From NCBI RefSeq assembly GCF_000316665.1, contig NC_019678.1, positions 6,386,001 to 6,450,000 on the forward strand: DNA of 64,000 nt. The letters are read 5' to 3'. This DNA is from Rivularia sp. PCC 7116. GTDB taxonomy: Bacteria > Cyanobacteriota > Cyanobacteriia > Cyanobacteriales > Nostocaceae. Both the position numbers and the translations under genes were made by a program. The notes beneath the pieces are model-generated. The model ran no database searches. It saw only the letters and a list, made by a program, of their open reading frames with translations, and was not told the DNA's origin. Below, piece by piece: positions 45,911 through 54,800 of the stretch (position 1 is the stretch's first letter; every line of letters starts with the position of its first letter).

Positions 45911-47041
45911 CTAGCACGATTTTTTTATCAACAAAAAACTTCCAATACCTATTCCTAAAATATTTGGCAGCCATACACCCCAAAAAATTGATATAACCCC
46001 AGCCGTACCTAAGCCAGTACTTATAACTCGAATCATGTAATAACCAAAAATAATCATTATAGTAATACCCAAAGCATTGCTTCTAGCTTTTGGTTGTGGA
46101 TTAATTCCTAAAGCCGAACCGAACAAAGTAAATACGAAACATGAGAAAGGAACAGCATATCTTTCTTGAATATTTACTCTCAACTTACGGATACTTTGTT
46201 CGTCTCCAGTAGTTTGTAAAATCGAGAGTCGTTTATAAGCTGCGAAAATACCCATTTCTCTATTATCAAAATTATGATTTGCTAAATCTAATGGTTTTCT
46301 ATCAAGATTAACCGATAACCTTTCAAATTTAATCAGTTCACCATAAGAGCCATCGCGATTAATTAAATTTTTTTCACCACGATCAAATATCCATTTATTT
46401 AAATAATTATTCCATTCAGCCGAATACGATTTAATAATTTCCTTTAAATCACCATATTGATTATAAATAAGTAAAGTTACATCCTGCATCTTTTGGGCGG
46501 TAAAACTTTCAGCGTAAAACAAAATTTTTAGCTGATGATTATTATGATAAAAATCTCGATAAACAATGTTTTTATTTACAAGATTATCTCGATGCACATC
46601 CATTGATTCCTCTAAAGTTATAGCAGCTTGGTAATTAGCTGGAGGAACTATAATCTCATTTACAAAAAGCATGATGAAAGCAACAATGAGACTTGTGATT
46701 AATGCTGGAAATATTAAACGATATAAGCTGATACCGTGACTTTGAAAAGCTAAAATCTCGCTTTTGATAGAAAGTTTACCGTAAACGAAAATTGAAGCCA
46801 ATAGCATCGTGATTGGTAAAGATACAGCTATAAAAGCAGGAAATTTAAGTAAGTGGATATAAAGTGAAGTTGAAAAAGGTAGTCCTCTATTTGCTACAAA
46901 TTTTGCTTGCTCAAAAGATATACCAATTAGTTCGACTACGACTGTAGAAGCAGCAAGTCCGAGTATGGAAGGAGGAATTAATTCTTTGATTATGTAGCGT
47001 TCTAGGATGGAAAATTGAGGAAGTATATTTAGTTTTTTCAT
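45911..47041 (-). CDS. LptF/LptG-family permease (YjgP/YjgQ)
   Basis: Six hydrophobic segments: three near the N-terminus (including GLAASTVVVELIGISFEQAK and FIAVSLPITMLLASIFVYGK), a periplasmic beta-jellyroll-type middle (about residues 130-270) and three near the C-terminus (ALGITIMIIFGYYMIRVIST). The N-terminal pattern IIKELIPPSILGL and MLLASIFVYGKLS-SEILA match LptF/LptG, which with LptB extracts lipopolysaccharide or related lipids from the inner membrane. In cyanobacteria a single such permease often stands alone, as here. It could serve LPS or another envelope lipid. No lptB neighbour is visible. Confidence 0.88.
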   Translation of the reverse strand: MKKLNILPQFSILERYIIKELIPPSILGLAASTVVVELIGISFEQAKFVANRGLPFSTSLYIHLLKFPAFIAVSLPITMLLASIFVYGKLSIKSEILAFQSHGISLYRLIFPALITSLIVAFIMLFVNEIIVPPANYQAAITLEESMDVHRDNLVNKNIVYRDFYHNNHQLKILFYAESFTAQKMQDVTLLIYNQYGDLKEIIKSYSAEWNNYLNKWIFDRGEKNLINRDGSYGELIKFERLSVNLDRKPLDLANHNFDNREMGIFAAYKRLSILQTTGDEQSIRKLRVNIQERYAVPFSCFVFTLFGSALGINPQPKARSNALGITIMIIFGYYMIRVISTGLGTAGVISIFWGVWLPNILGIGIGSFLLIKKSC

Positions 47042-47197
47042 GATTTAAAAAGTTTCTGATGTACGTGTTCGCGCAAAGCGTGCGGCTCAGTGTTCTCGAA
47101 GAGTAACCTAATATGGGTGTTGGGTTACGCTTTCGCTTCACCCAACCTACTGACTAAACCGACCTCATAGATAATCTTTCATCAAGAAGGAAGCAAT

Positions 47198-47500
47198 TTA
47201 CGAACCGTATTTTTCTCTCCATTCTCGTTTGTCTTGTCCATGTTGCCTAATTTGTTCTGCTCTACATAGATCAAGGGCTATAGTATCTAATCCTCGATTA
47301 AAGCATTCTTTTATATAATCGTTTATATCTGGAATCGGAGGTTTTCCTCCACTTTGAGGAACTCTAGAAGAACCACCTCCACTAGAAGAAACCTTGCTTG
47401 AAGTACCTCCATCGCAAGATGTAGCAAGTACGCATAGAAGCAAAACACCAATACTCAAAACTGATTTACTTGCTTTGATGTTGAATTGATTGAATTTCAT
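47198..47500 (-). CDS. Small lipoprotein-like exported protein (100 aa)
   Basis: ATG 47500 is chosen because GAGG lies six bases upstream; an in-frame start at 47554 adds 18 residues without such a site. The N-terminus is a signal peptide (ASKSVLSIGVLLLCVLATSC) with a possible lipobox around ATSC. A Ser/Gly-rich linker (SSKVSSSGGGSSRVPQSGG) and a short charged domain (DYIKECFNRGLDTIALDLC) with two more Cys follow. The lipobox is not ideal at position -3. No family recognised. Confidence 0.6.
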   Translation of the reverse strand: MKFNQFNIKASKSVLSIGVLLLCVLATSCDGGTSSKVSSSGGGSSRVPQSGGKPPIPDINDYIKECFNRGLDTIALDLCRAEQIRQHGQDKREWREKYGS

Positions 47501-47657
47501 GTTTACCTCTTGAAGATTATGATTTGAATTAACTACGTCGAATAGATGAACCATGATTTCTTAATAGCAGCCATTTGTAGCGTGTCGTGGCTGCAAATTT
47601 TTCTGTTATCCTGAAGCGTCGATGTATTGTTGAAAGCTGTAGATAATATGATTGTTC

Positions 47658-48866
47658 TTAAATACTGTTCCCAGCAAAAGTATAGCTACCGGTTTCACCT
47701 GGTAAAGCGCTTTCCACTGAAACCAAATAATTAACGTCGGGTTGAATCTTCACATCTATTTGAGCATTTCCAGAACCTAGTGAATTATAACTATCATCAA
47801 TTATTTCAAAAGTATCGGCATTCAATAGAAATACAAATGGTTCAAAATCTGCTGACTGCACTTCCATACTGATTGTTTGCCCTACTAAAGGTGCTAAGAA
47901 TTCGGCGGAAACCGTATATGAATCATAGTAGAAAGGTTCTTGATTACCTTCAATTAAGTAAGATAGATCGGAATTACTCAGTTCTTCGTTTACTGAAAAT
48001 ATTGGTGCGATTGGATCTAAAGCAGGATTGGTTGAATTTGCAGCCGTATTTTCCGCTGCATTGAATGTTATCGTCGCATTATATGCTGATGGCACTTCCT
48101 TACCGCTAGTTAAATTACGCCCATCCTCAAAGACTAATAAGTAATTACCTGCATCGAGCTGTTCGCTAATTGTTATATCTTCAATTCTGGCTCCAAAACC
48201 CCCATTTGTATTTTCGTATTCTGTAAAAGCAATAGTTTCATCTATTGTAGAATCGTACATTCCATCATTGTTACTATCGCGTGCCAAGATAGTATCAGTA
48301 TCTACAGTTCTTTTATCGATAGTCACCACACCACTAGTAGGCAACTTAAAACTATAGCCTGCTTGCAGTATATTTGTTCCGTATTGCGTAACATTGTCGA
48401 TATTAGCCGAGCTACCTTTTATTTCTTGCGAAGTACCATTTTCTAAAAATCCTAAGTTAGTGGGGTTGCTGATAATGTCAGCATCTAAACTCAAACGAGA
48501 TGAGTAATACGCTCCATCTCTATCCAAAGCAGATATGGCATCTTCCCCATTTAAATCATCTCGGAATTCTACGAAATAATTACCTTTTGGTAACTCTATG
48601 GTTATTTCGTCTTTAGAATTACCCAGGTTTACTTCGCCGATAATTTCATTAGCTTCATAAATGCCATTATTATTCGTATCTCGCCCCAAGCCAACAATTA
48701 AATCAAAGCCACCTGTAGAAAGACTTAAATTACCACTATCAGACAATTCAAACAAATAAACATCTTGAAGATTAGTTTTTCCGAGCTTGCTACCTGGTAT
48801 GGTTATTTGATTTTCTAAACCCTTGTGCAAGACACCAATATATTGCGGATTATTGCTAGTACTCAT
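47658..48866 (-). CDS. Exoprotein with repeated PPC-like beta domains (402 aa)
   Basis: Three related beta-rich segments of about 130 residues resemble bacterial pre-peptidase C-terminal (PPC) domains. Each has a VYLFELSDSGNLSLS-type strand pair, a calcium-like DTNNNGIYEANEIIG loop (again as DSNNDGMYDSTIDE), and a GNYFVEFRDDLNG or GNYLLVFEDGRNL ending. No classical signal peptide is present, as in many proteins exported by type I systems. Start 48866 is supported by AGGAG nine bases upstream. A good sigma-70-type promoter lies at 49005-49033. Role unknown; likely secreted and calcium-stabilised. Confidence 0.72.
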   Translation of the reverse strand: MSTSNNPQYIGVLHKGLENQITIPGSKLGKTNLQDVYLFELSDSGNLSLSTGGFDLIVGLGRDTNNNGIYEANEIIGEVNLGNSKDEITIELPKGNYFVEFRDDLNGEDAISALDRDGAYYSSRLSLDADIISNPTNLGFLENGTSQEIKGSSANIDNVTQYGTNILQAGYSFKLPTSGVVTIDKRTVDTDTILARDSNNDGMYDSTIDETIAFTEYENTNGGFGARIEDITISEQLDAGNYLLVFEDGRNLTSGKEVPSAYNATITFNAAENTAANSTNPALDPIAPIFSVNEELSNSDLSYLIEGNQEPFYYDSYTVSAEFLAPLVGQTISMEVQSADFEPFVFLLNADTFEIIDDSYNSLGSGNAQIDVKIQPDVNYLVSVESALPGETGSYTFAGNSI

Positions 48867-49004
48867 GGTATATAATTCTCCTTGTTTGAAGCGCGATGTA
48901 AAACAAAGTTAAAAAGACGGAATCTGTCGTAACTTCACTTTAATTAACTACCTCACAAGCTGCTGTAAGGCTTGGTAGAAGACTCTTTTTGCTTGTTACC
49001 ACTT

Positions 49005-49033
49005 AAGTTACCACTGATATCTTAGTAATGCAA
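49005..49033 (-). promoter_or_regulatory. Promoter TTGCAT-N17-TAACTT for the PPC-like gene
   Basis: On the minus strand TTGCAT (complement of 49028-49033) is 17 bases from TAACTT (complement of 49005-49010), good -35/-10 spacing. The 16-bp block AGTGGTAACTTAAGTG around the -10 and the preceding CTTGCA are identical, at identical spacing, to those at 51225-51253. The leader would be about 130 nt. Confidence 0.6.
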
Positions 49034-49462
49034 GCATTTTTACTGAAGAAATGTTACAAGTTTTGTAACGTCTCGTTATTTGGAGTAAAGATTTCTTGAT
49101 CGAGGATTTCACATAAAAAAGCAGCCATGGGAAGTGGTGTGAGAACTTCGCCGATGGCTGGTAGCACGTCAAATGTTGACTCAGGTGTGCGAGTCAACGA
49201 GGAGAAGAAAGACGATAGACAAAGTTACCGCATCGAATCTATGTCTTTCGACTTAATCTTGTTTGTTGTGAATAATTTGAAAAACCGAAGCGCAGAGTTT
49301 CCTTGAGTGGTAGATTATATTAAGTCCGGTAGTATTGGGATAAAAAACCGCAGAGAGCGCTGTAGACGCATGAAGTGCGGCTTCTCGTAGAGCGGATGCA
49401 GAGGAAGAGGAAGAGAGGGACAATTTTGTCAGGTTTATTCGATGTTGTTTTCCGGCGGAGAG
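49034..49462. other. Gap between the PPC-like and RTX genes
   Basis: No gene seen. It contains a GC-richer repeat block (49360-49410) of the type dispersed in this genome and, near 49090-49200, a hairpin-poor segment. Nothing else can be supported. Confidence 0.4.
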
Positions 49463-50641
49463 TTAAACAACGTTAAAATTACTTGCATCGTTTAAGCTTT
49501 CGGCAGTTGCCCATTTTACGGTTGCTAATACTTCATCACCAGCGAGAATATTGGTAAAACTATCACTCTGCTCAAAGCTCAAATTACCAAATGTCAATCC
49601 ATCAACTAGTTCAAATTGAGTTTGTTCTAAACGAAAACCGTTGATAATATCTGTACCGTCACCTTGACGTAAAACTATTATGTCTTCACCACCGTTTAGC
49701 CATAATATGTCGTTTCCTTCTCCACCATCAAAACGTTCTGCACTACTCGATCCATAAATAGTATCATCTCCTTCTCCACCAAAGAGCATATCGCTACCGC
49801 CGTTACCAAATATCAAATCGTTATCAGCGCCACCAGCTAAGAAATCGGGTAGGCTATTACCGTAAAGTTCATCGTTGCCGTCTCCACCAAATTGAAGGCT
49901 TATACCGTTGTTGTTATAAATTCTGTCGTCTCCTCCTAAACCAAATAAGGCTTCATTTGTCGAACTAAATAAACTTTCGCTTTGATTTGAACCTGTAACG
50001 GTATTTATTCGAGAATCACCTATTGTAACGTTATCGCTGTCGCTACCTCCATCACCTACTGTTCCGTTGTCGGTGTCGTTTCCAGAATCAACTACTGTTC
50101 CGTTGTCGGTGTCGCTACCTCCATCACCTACTGTTCCGTTATCGGTATCGTTTCCAGAATTATCAACTGTACCGTTATCGGTGTCGTTGCCTCCATTATC
50201 TGTAGATAAAGGAGTTGGATCGATAGTTAATTGATAAGTAGGTAGCTCTGGTGAAATTAAAGGGGATGCAACAGTTCCAATTGGAGCTAATTCTATTAAG
50301 TAACTACCAGCAGATAAATCCTCTTGGAAAACTACTGCTGGATCTGTAACTGTACTTATTGGCAATTGAGAAGGTTCTGCGATAACTTCTCCATTGTCAA
50401 TTACATCGTTGTTGTTTGCATCTTCGGCAATACGAAATCTTACCCTACTACCTGGTATAAACAATCCAGCATCATTAACAGTATCAGATGTAGGAGTTAA
50501 GGAAAAACCGTTAATTTCTATATTAGTAGGCTGTTCTAATGTAAATGAGAGAGTATCTTCGACATTACCCCCTGCTGTAAATAACCCGCTAGTTTCAACT
50601 TCTGCGTCTTGTAAAATGCCTAAATCTTGTATTTCGTCCAT
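49463..50641 (-). CDS. RTX-type calcium-binding exoprotein (392 aa)
   Basis: The N-terminal 150 residues form a beta-rich PPC-like domain (VRFRIAEDANNNDVIDNGEV is a Ca-loop-like segment). A low-complexity linker follows, repeating GNDTDNGTV and GDGGSDTDNGTV about five times. Residues about 230-330 are RTX nonapeptides (GGDGNDELYG, GGADNDLIFGNGGSDMLFGG, GGEGDDTIYG). The C-terminus FTNILAGDEVLATVKWATAE resembles the type I secretion end also seen in the 20355-26486 protein. No signal peptide. Likely exported by a type I system and folded in calcium. Function unknown. Confidence 0.82.
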   Translation of the reverse strand: MDEIQDLGILQDAEVETSGLFTAGGNVEDTLSFTLEQPTNIEINGFSLTPTSDTVNDAGLFIPGSRVRFRIAEDANNNDVIDNGEVIAEPSQLPISTVTDPAVVFQEDLSAGSYLIELAPIGTVASPLISPELPTYQLTIDPTPLSTDNGGNDTDNGTVDNSGNDTDNGTVGDGGSDTDNGTVVDSGNDTDNGTVGDGGSDSDNVTIGDSRINTVTGSNQSESLFSSTNEALFGLGGDDRIYNNNGISLQFGGDGNDELYGNSLPDFLAGGADNDLIFGNGGSDMLFGGEGDDTIYGSSSAERFDGGEGNDILWLNGGEDIIVLRQGDGTDIINGFRLEQTQFELVDGLTFGNLSFEQSDSFTNILAGDEVLATVKWATAESLNDASNFNVV

Positions 50642-50709
50642 GATTTTACGATTGATTAAGTGTTTTATGAATGTTTTACGTTGGAAAAATCAACTTTGAT
50701 AGCTCTGAT

Positions 50710-50794
50710 GGTGCGTGACACTACAACCCTCATTGTTACGTTTAAATTTTAATTAAGTGTCACAGTACCCTACGGGGAAAATATGCCAGTTGCG
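50710..50794. mobile_element. MITE family A, degenerate copy 3 (reverse orientation)
   Basis: Reading the minus strand, CGCAACTGGCATATTTTCCC then GTAGGGTACTGTGACACTT and a final GTGTCACGCACC match copies 1 and 2. The outer terminal repeats are lost, so this copy is probably inactive. Confidence 0.7.
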
Positions 50795-50816
50795 GGCATT
50801 CTTTGATTAATCAAAA

Positions 50817-51184
50817 TCAAATAACATTAAAATTTATCTGATTGCTGACAATATCTACAGTTGTAGATTCGACGGTTGCCAATACTTCGTTGTTAGCTAA
50901 AATATCTGCCGATTTACCGTATCTGCAAATGTGGGTTTCGTATACAACCCACCGATTGGTGAAGCCCAAAATGGGTTTTGAGAACCTTTTACTTCTACAA
51001 ATTTTCCATTACCTTTGTTCTCAATCAATTCAATAGAAGTTCTAGAAGCCGTGGTTTTTTGTCCAACCAAAACATCTAAATCCCCGTCCCCATCAATGTC
51101 TGTAAATGCAGGTGCGCTATGTCCTGTTGTAGTAAAGCCGTTAAAGGGGTTATCGCTACCTGTTAATTCTTTCATCTTTAGCAT
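50817..51184 (-). pseudogene. Truncated, frameshifted FG-GAP/RTX exoprotein gene
   Basis: From ATG 51184 (ribosome-binding AGAGGGAAG just upstream) the frame encodes an FG-GAP/VCBS-type repeat, SAPAFTDIDGDGDLDVLVGQ then IELIENKGNGKFVEV, and stops at 50897. In the next frame, the sequence down to 50817 encodes ILANNEVLATVESTTVDIVS and a NFNVI end, which is like the C-terminus of the RTX protein at 49463-50641. Its first half and last part are therefore fused with the middle deleted and the frame broken. The start and a strong promoter (51225-51253) remain, so a short protein may still be made. Confidence 0.7.
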
Positions 51185-51224
51185 TTGTCTTCCCTCTGTC
51201 TTTTATCTCTGCCGAACTTCACTT

Positions 51225-51253
51225 AAGTTACCACTAAGCTTTTTTTAGTGCAA
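51225..51253 (-). promoter_or_regulatory. Promoter TTGCAC-N17-TAACTT for the FG-GAP/RTX pseudogene
   Basis: TTGCAC (complement of 51248-51253), 17 bases, TAACTT (complement of 51225-51230). The block AGTGGTAACTTAAGTG is identical to that of the promoter at 49005-49033. The transcript would start roughly 30-35 bases before the ATG. Confidence 0.6.
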
Positions 51254-51420
51254 GAATATTTTTTCTGCTGTAGTTTTGTTTGTGGAAAAAATACTTTGAA
51301 AATACTTATATTTACTGGTTTAGAGAGAATATTGATTTTTGTAAAGGTTTGGTTTTTGGGTAATTTATTACTTGTAGCTGAAGGATTAAGGTGTTGGATG
51401 GGTGCAATAGACTCGGATGA

Positions 51421-51460
51421 ACCTCACCCCTTCCCCTCTCCTTATTAAGGAGAGGGGTGC
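51421..51460. repeat. REP-like palindrome
   Basis: CCCCTCTCCTTA (51433-51444) and TAAGGAGAGGGG (51446-51457) form a perfect 12-bp stem with a one-base loop, next to a CCTCACCCC end. Same family as 38678-38716 and 33651-33707. The 394-bp gap 51185-51578 otherwise has no gene. Confidence 0.75.
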
Positions 51461-51578
51461 TAGCTTGTATGCAAAAACGGCTGTCATACGGGTAATTTGT
51501 TTTTGTAAATCGAATTAAATTGTTTCACACAAATGAAAATATAATATGATATAAAGTAACGACTGCCGGGTAACTATT

Positions 51579-52928
51579 GTGATTCCTGAAGATTTTCTTA
51601 AAAATATAGCTGCTTCTCATGGTGTCTCAGAATTGGAATGGGATGTGTTGCGTTTATCTATAGACGGAAAATCTATAAAGGCGATCGCCCAGGAATTGGC
51701 AATCAATGAAGGCACTGTACGCAAGCGTTTGAGCGATATTTACAAAAAATTTCACATTGATGGAAGAGGACCTGTAAAATTAGCTAAGTTACAACAGTTA
51801 CTTGTAAATCAGTACCAGGGATTATCTAACGAGCAAGTTTCATCTAACTTAATTACAAATATTGATTCTTCTGTGGGAGATAAGTTACCGCTTAATGCTT
51901 CTCAAACTCAAGATTGGGGTGAAGCTCCGGAAGTTTCGGTGTTTTATGGCAGAAAAGCGGAGTTGGAAACCACTACGCAATGGATTTTAGAAAATCACTG
52001 TCGCTTAATTGCTTTGCTGGGTATGGGAGGAATCGGTAAAACCAACTTAGCGGTGAAATTAGCTAAAGAAATCCAAGATAAATTCGAGTTTATCATTTGG
52101 CGCTCTTTAGATAATCAGCCGTCACCCCAAGAGTTTGTCACGGATGCGATTGCATTTTTATCCAATCATCAGGAAACTGAGTTACCCGCAGACATCAACG
52201 AAAAAATTTCACTGCTAATCAAATATTTACGTCAACACCGTTGTTTGCTGATACTTGACGCTTTTGAAAGTGTATTGCGTAGCGGCGATAGATTTGGGAG
52301 GTATGAAAAAGAACATGAAGATTATGGCATAGTGTTAAAACGCTTGGGAGAAACAGAGCATCAAAGCTGCTTGTTGCTTTGCTCTCAAGAAAAACCCAGA
52401 GAAATTTCTTTATTAGAAAATCCCAAAGGATTGGTGAAGTCACTTAAAGTAGAAGGCTTGAAGGTGGAAGATGCGGCACAAATCTTGCAGGAGCAGGGTT
52501 TGACTGCAAAAGAACACTGGAAAAGTTTGATTGATTATGCCAAAGGTAATCCTTTTGCGTTGAAAATCGTTGGTGCAACTATTAAAGATTTGTTTAACGG
52601 TAATGTGGCAGAATTCACCAAACATAATACTTGGGTTTTCGGTGATTTTCGGACAATACTCGACGAACAATGGAATCGCTTATCAAAGTTAGAAAAACAA
52701 ATGATGCAGTGTTTGGCAACTGAAACCAAAGCTGTTTCATTGTCGAAACTGAAAAAAGAAATTCCTCAAATATCAACTTCCGAACTCATAGAAACTTTAG
52801 CATCTTTAAAAAGACGGGCATTGATAGATACCAGTCATCAAAATAAAGATGAATCTCAAACATCTTATTACCTGGAATATCTGATCAAGAAGTACGTCAA
52901 AAAATATCATTTGAGTCACGACGAATAA
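51579..52928 (+). CDS. STAND-type regulator: LuxR-like HTH plus NB-ARC ATPase
   Basis: Start is GTG 51579. Residues about 15-75 are a LuxR-like helix-turn-helix (DVLRLSIDGKSIKAIAQELA then NEGTVRKRLSDIYKKFHI). The NTPase follows, with P-loop GMGGIGKT at 148-155, a Walker B-type CLLILDAFESVL, a GLP-like GNPFALKIVGATI motif and a winged-helix-like end (LSKLEKQMMQCLATETKAVS). STAND proteins are switches that oligomerise on ligand sensing and include plant R-protein-like and apoptosis regulators. The WD40 or TPR sensor half common in cyanobacterial members is missing; the protein is only 449 aa. It precedes a kinase gene in the same direction by 117 bp of repeats. Confidence 0.88.
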   Translation: MIPEDFLKNIAASHGVSELEWDVLRLSIDGKSIKAIAQELAINEGTVRKRLSDIYKKFHIDGRGPVKLAKLQQLLVNQYQGLSNEQVSSNLITNIDSSVGDKLPLNASQTQDWGEAPEVSVFYGRKAELETTTQWILENHCRLIALLGMGGIGKTNLAVKLAKEIQDKFEFIIWRSLDNQPSPQEFVTDAIAFLSNHQETELPADINEKISLLIKYLRQHRCLLILDAFESVLRSGDRFGRYEKEHEDYGIVLKRLGETEHQSCLLLCSQEKPREISLLENPKGLVKSLKVEGLKVEDAAQILQEQGLTAKEHWKSLIDYAKGNPFALKIVGATIKDLFNGNVAEFTKHNTWVFGDFRTILDEQWNRLSKLEKQMMQCLATETKAVSLSKLKKEIPQISTSELIETLASLKRRALIDTSHQNKDESQTSYYLEYLIKKYVKKYHLSHDE

Positions 52929-52978
52929 TTAGACAATTAAATAATTAAAAAGATAAAAATAAATAATCGTGGGATAAT

Positions 52979-53037
52979 CCAATTCCCAATTCCCAATTAC
53001 CAATTATCAATTACCAATTCCCCATTCCCTATTCTCT
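52979..53037. repeat. Short tandem repeats (CCCAATTA/CCAATTCCC type)
   Basis: Imperfect repeats of AATTCCCAATTACCAATTAT type fill the gap between the STAND regulator and the kinase gene. Non-coding. Confidence 0.75.
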
Positions 53038-53045
53038 CTGCTGCT

Positions 53046-54800
53046 GTGATTTACTGTATTAACCCCGAATGTAAACAAAGAGAAAATCCCGATAACATCA
53101 GTATTTGTCAATACTGCGGAACTAGTTTACTGGTTAATCAGAAATATCGGCTAATCAAACCTTTACGTCCGCTGACGCAGCAAAGCTATGCGGATATATT
53201 TGAAGTCACAGATGGAGAAAATAGTAAAGTTATCAAAGTATTAAAAGTAAATAGTCCGCAATTTGTAAAAATGTTTGAAAGGGAAGCATTTACATTACAA
53301 TTACTTAATCATCCTGGAATTCCCAAAGTAGAACCGGACGATTACTTTACTTTTACACCAAACGATTATTCGGGGGAACTTCACTGTTTGGTGATGGAGA
53401 AAATTCCCGGTCAAAATTTAGAGCAATGGTTAATAGAAAATGGTGTGATTTCTTCTAATAAAGCTCTTGATTGGTTGAGACAGCTTGTAGAAATTTTAGA
53501 TGTTCTACATACAAATTATTTTTTTCATCGGGATATCAAACCTTCAAATATTATCATCAGACCAGATGGTAAATTAGCTTTAATTGATTTTGGTACTGTT
53601 AGAGACATTAGCAATACCTATTTAGTCAAAATAGGAGTAGGGGGAAACGAAAATCTCACTACAACTATGTCAGGTGGTTATACACCCCAAGAACAAATTG
53701 ATGGAAAAGCGGTACCTCAATCAGATTTTTATGCTTTAGGACGTACTTTCGTTTATTTACTAACAGGAAAATCCCCGACAGAGCTTCCTAATAATCCTAA
53801 AACTGGTAAATTAATTTGGCGCGATAAAGCACGAAATATTTCTCATCCCCTGGCAGATTTTATTGATGAAATGACGGCTCGATTGCCAGCAGATAGACCT
53901 CAAAGGGCATTTCAAATGTTAGAAGATTTAAATCCGGAAAAATTGTTCTTAAAAAGAATATTACGTTTTCTCATGTCTCCTCAATTAAAGTTTATTTCAA
54001 CAGGTTTTTTGATTACATTAGCTAGCTTTTTTCTAATTCAATTGTGGACAAGACCATTACGAGCGGCTCATGAAGAAATTGAAGGTCGTGAAGCTCTTCA
54101 AGATCGTAAATTTGAAGATGCTAGAAAACATTTTGAAGAAGCAACTAAATTGAATCCAAATAAAGCAGATTATCAAAATAGTTTGGGATTAGCTTGTAAG
54201 TTGCAGAAAGATTTTGAATGTGCTTTAAATCAGTATGAAAAATCATTAGAATTAGGTAATGGCGATATTTTAACCAAAGCAACAGTCTATTATAATATAG
54301 CAACTCTTTTTGAGGATATTAGAGATTTTGATAAAGCAATAGAATATTATAAAAAAGTGATTGCTTATCAAAGTAATAAAGATGATAATGTTAGTGTAGT
54401 AGTAGCAGATGCCCGTAATAATTATGCTCGGTTACTAATATGGCAAAAACAAAATAATCAAAAAGCGATAGAAGAAATATCGAAATCTCTAAAATATGTA
54501 GAGCCAAAGAATGCTTCCAGAACTAAATCCAAATTGTATAAAAACCTGGGCTGGACATATTTGCAATTGGGTAACTTACAAGCAGCCAAAAAATATTTAG
54601 AAAAAGCGATTGAATTAGATGAGTATCAAACAGCAGCAGCCCACTGTCTGCAAGCTACTGTATTGCAACAAATTGACAGTAAAGATACTCTATCTTCATG
54701 GCAGAAATGCCGCGATTATGATGCCGATGGTTTACCAGAAGTGGAAACTTGGCAGCTTGATGCAATCCGAAATTTAAATTCAACCAAACAACAAAAATGA
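53046..54800 (+). CDS. Ser/Thr protein kinase with zinc ribbon, membrane helix and TPR
   Basis: Start is GTG 53046. Residues 1-30 form a zinc ribbon with C4, C9, C21 and C24. The kinase domain (about 35-295) has the ATP lysine K64 in KVIKVLK, the E80 partner, HRDIKPSNIIIRPDG (161-175) and DFGTVRD (181). The glycine-rich loop is replaced by LRPLTQQSYADIFEV, so nucleotide binding may be unusual. A single TM lies near residues 318-338 (FISTGFLITLASFFLIQL), followed by TPRs outside the cytoplasm (residues about 350-560). The architecture is a membrane receptor kinase with a TPR sensor. The next gene overlaps its stop by four bases, so the two are translationally coupled. Confidence 0.93.
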   Translation: MIYCINPECKQRENPDNISICQYCGTSLLVNQKYRLIKPLRPLTQQSYADIFEVTDGENSKVIKVLKVNSPQFVKMFEREAFTLQLLNHPGIPKVEPDDYFTFTPNDYSGELHCLVMEKIPGQNLEQWLIENGVISSNKALDWLRQLVEILDVLHTNYFFHRDIKPSNIIIRPDGKLALIDFGTVRDISNTYLVKIGVGGNENLTTTMSGGYTPQEQIDGKAVPQSDFYALGRTFVYLLTGKSPTELPNNPKTGKLIWRDKARNISHPLADFIDEMTARLPADRPQRAFQMLEDLNPEKLFLKRILRFLMSPQLKFISTGFLITLASFFLIQLWTRPLRAAHEEIEGREALQDRKFEDARKHFEEATKLNPNKADYQNSLGLACKLQKDFECALNQYEKSLELGNGDILTKATVYYNIATLFEDIRDFDKAIEYYKKVIAYQSNKDDNVSVVVADARNNYARLLIWQKQNNQKAIEEISKSLKYVEPKNASRTKSKLYKNLGWTYLQLGNLQAAKKYLEKAIELDEYQTAAAHCLQATVLQQIDSKDTLSSWQKCRDYDADGLPEVETWQLDAIRNLNSTKQQK

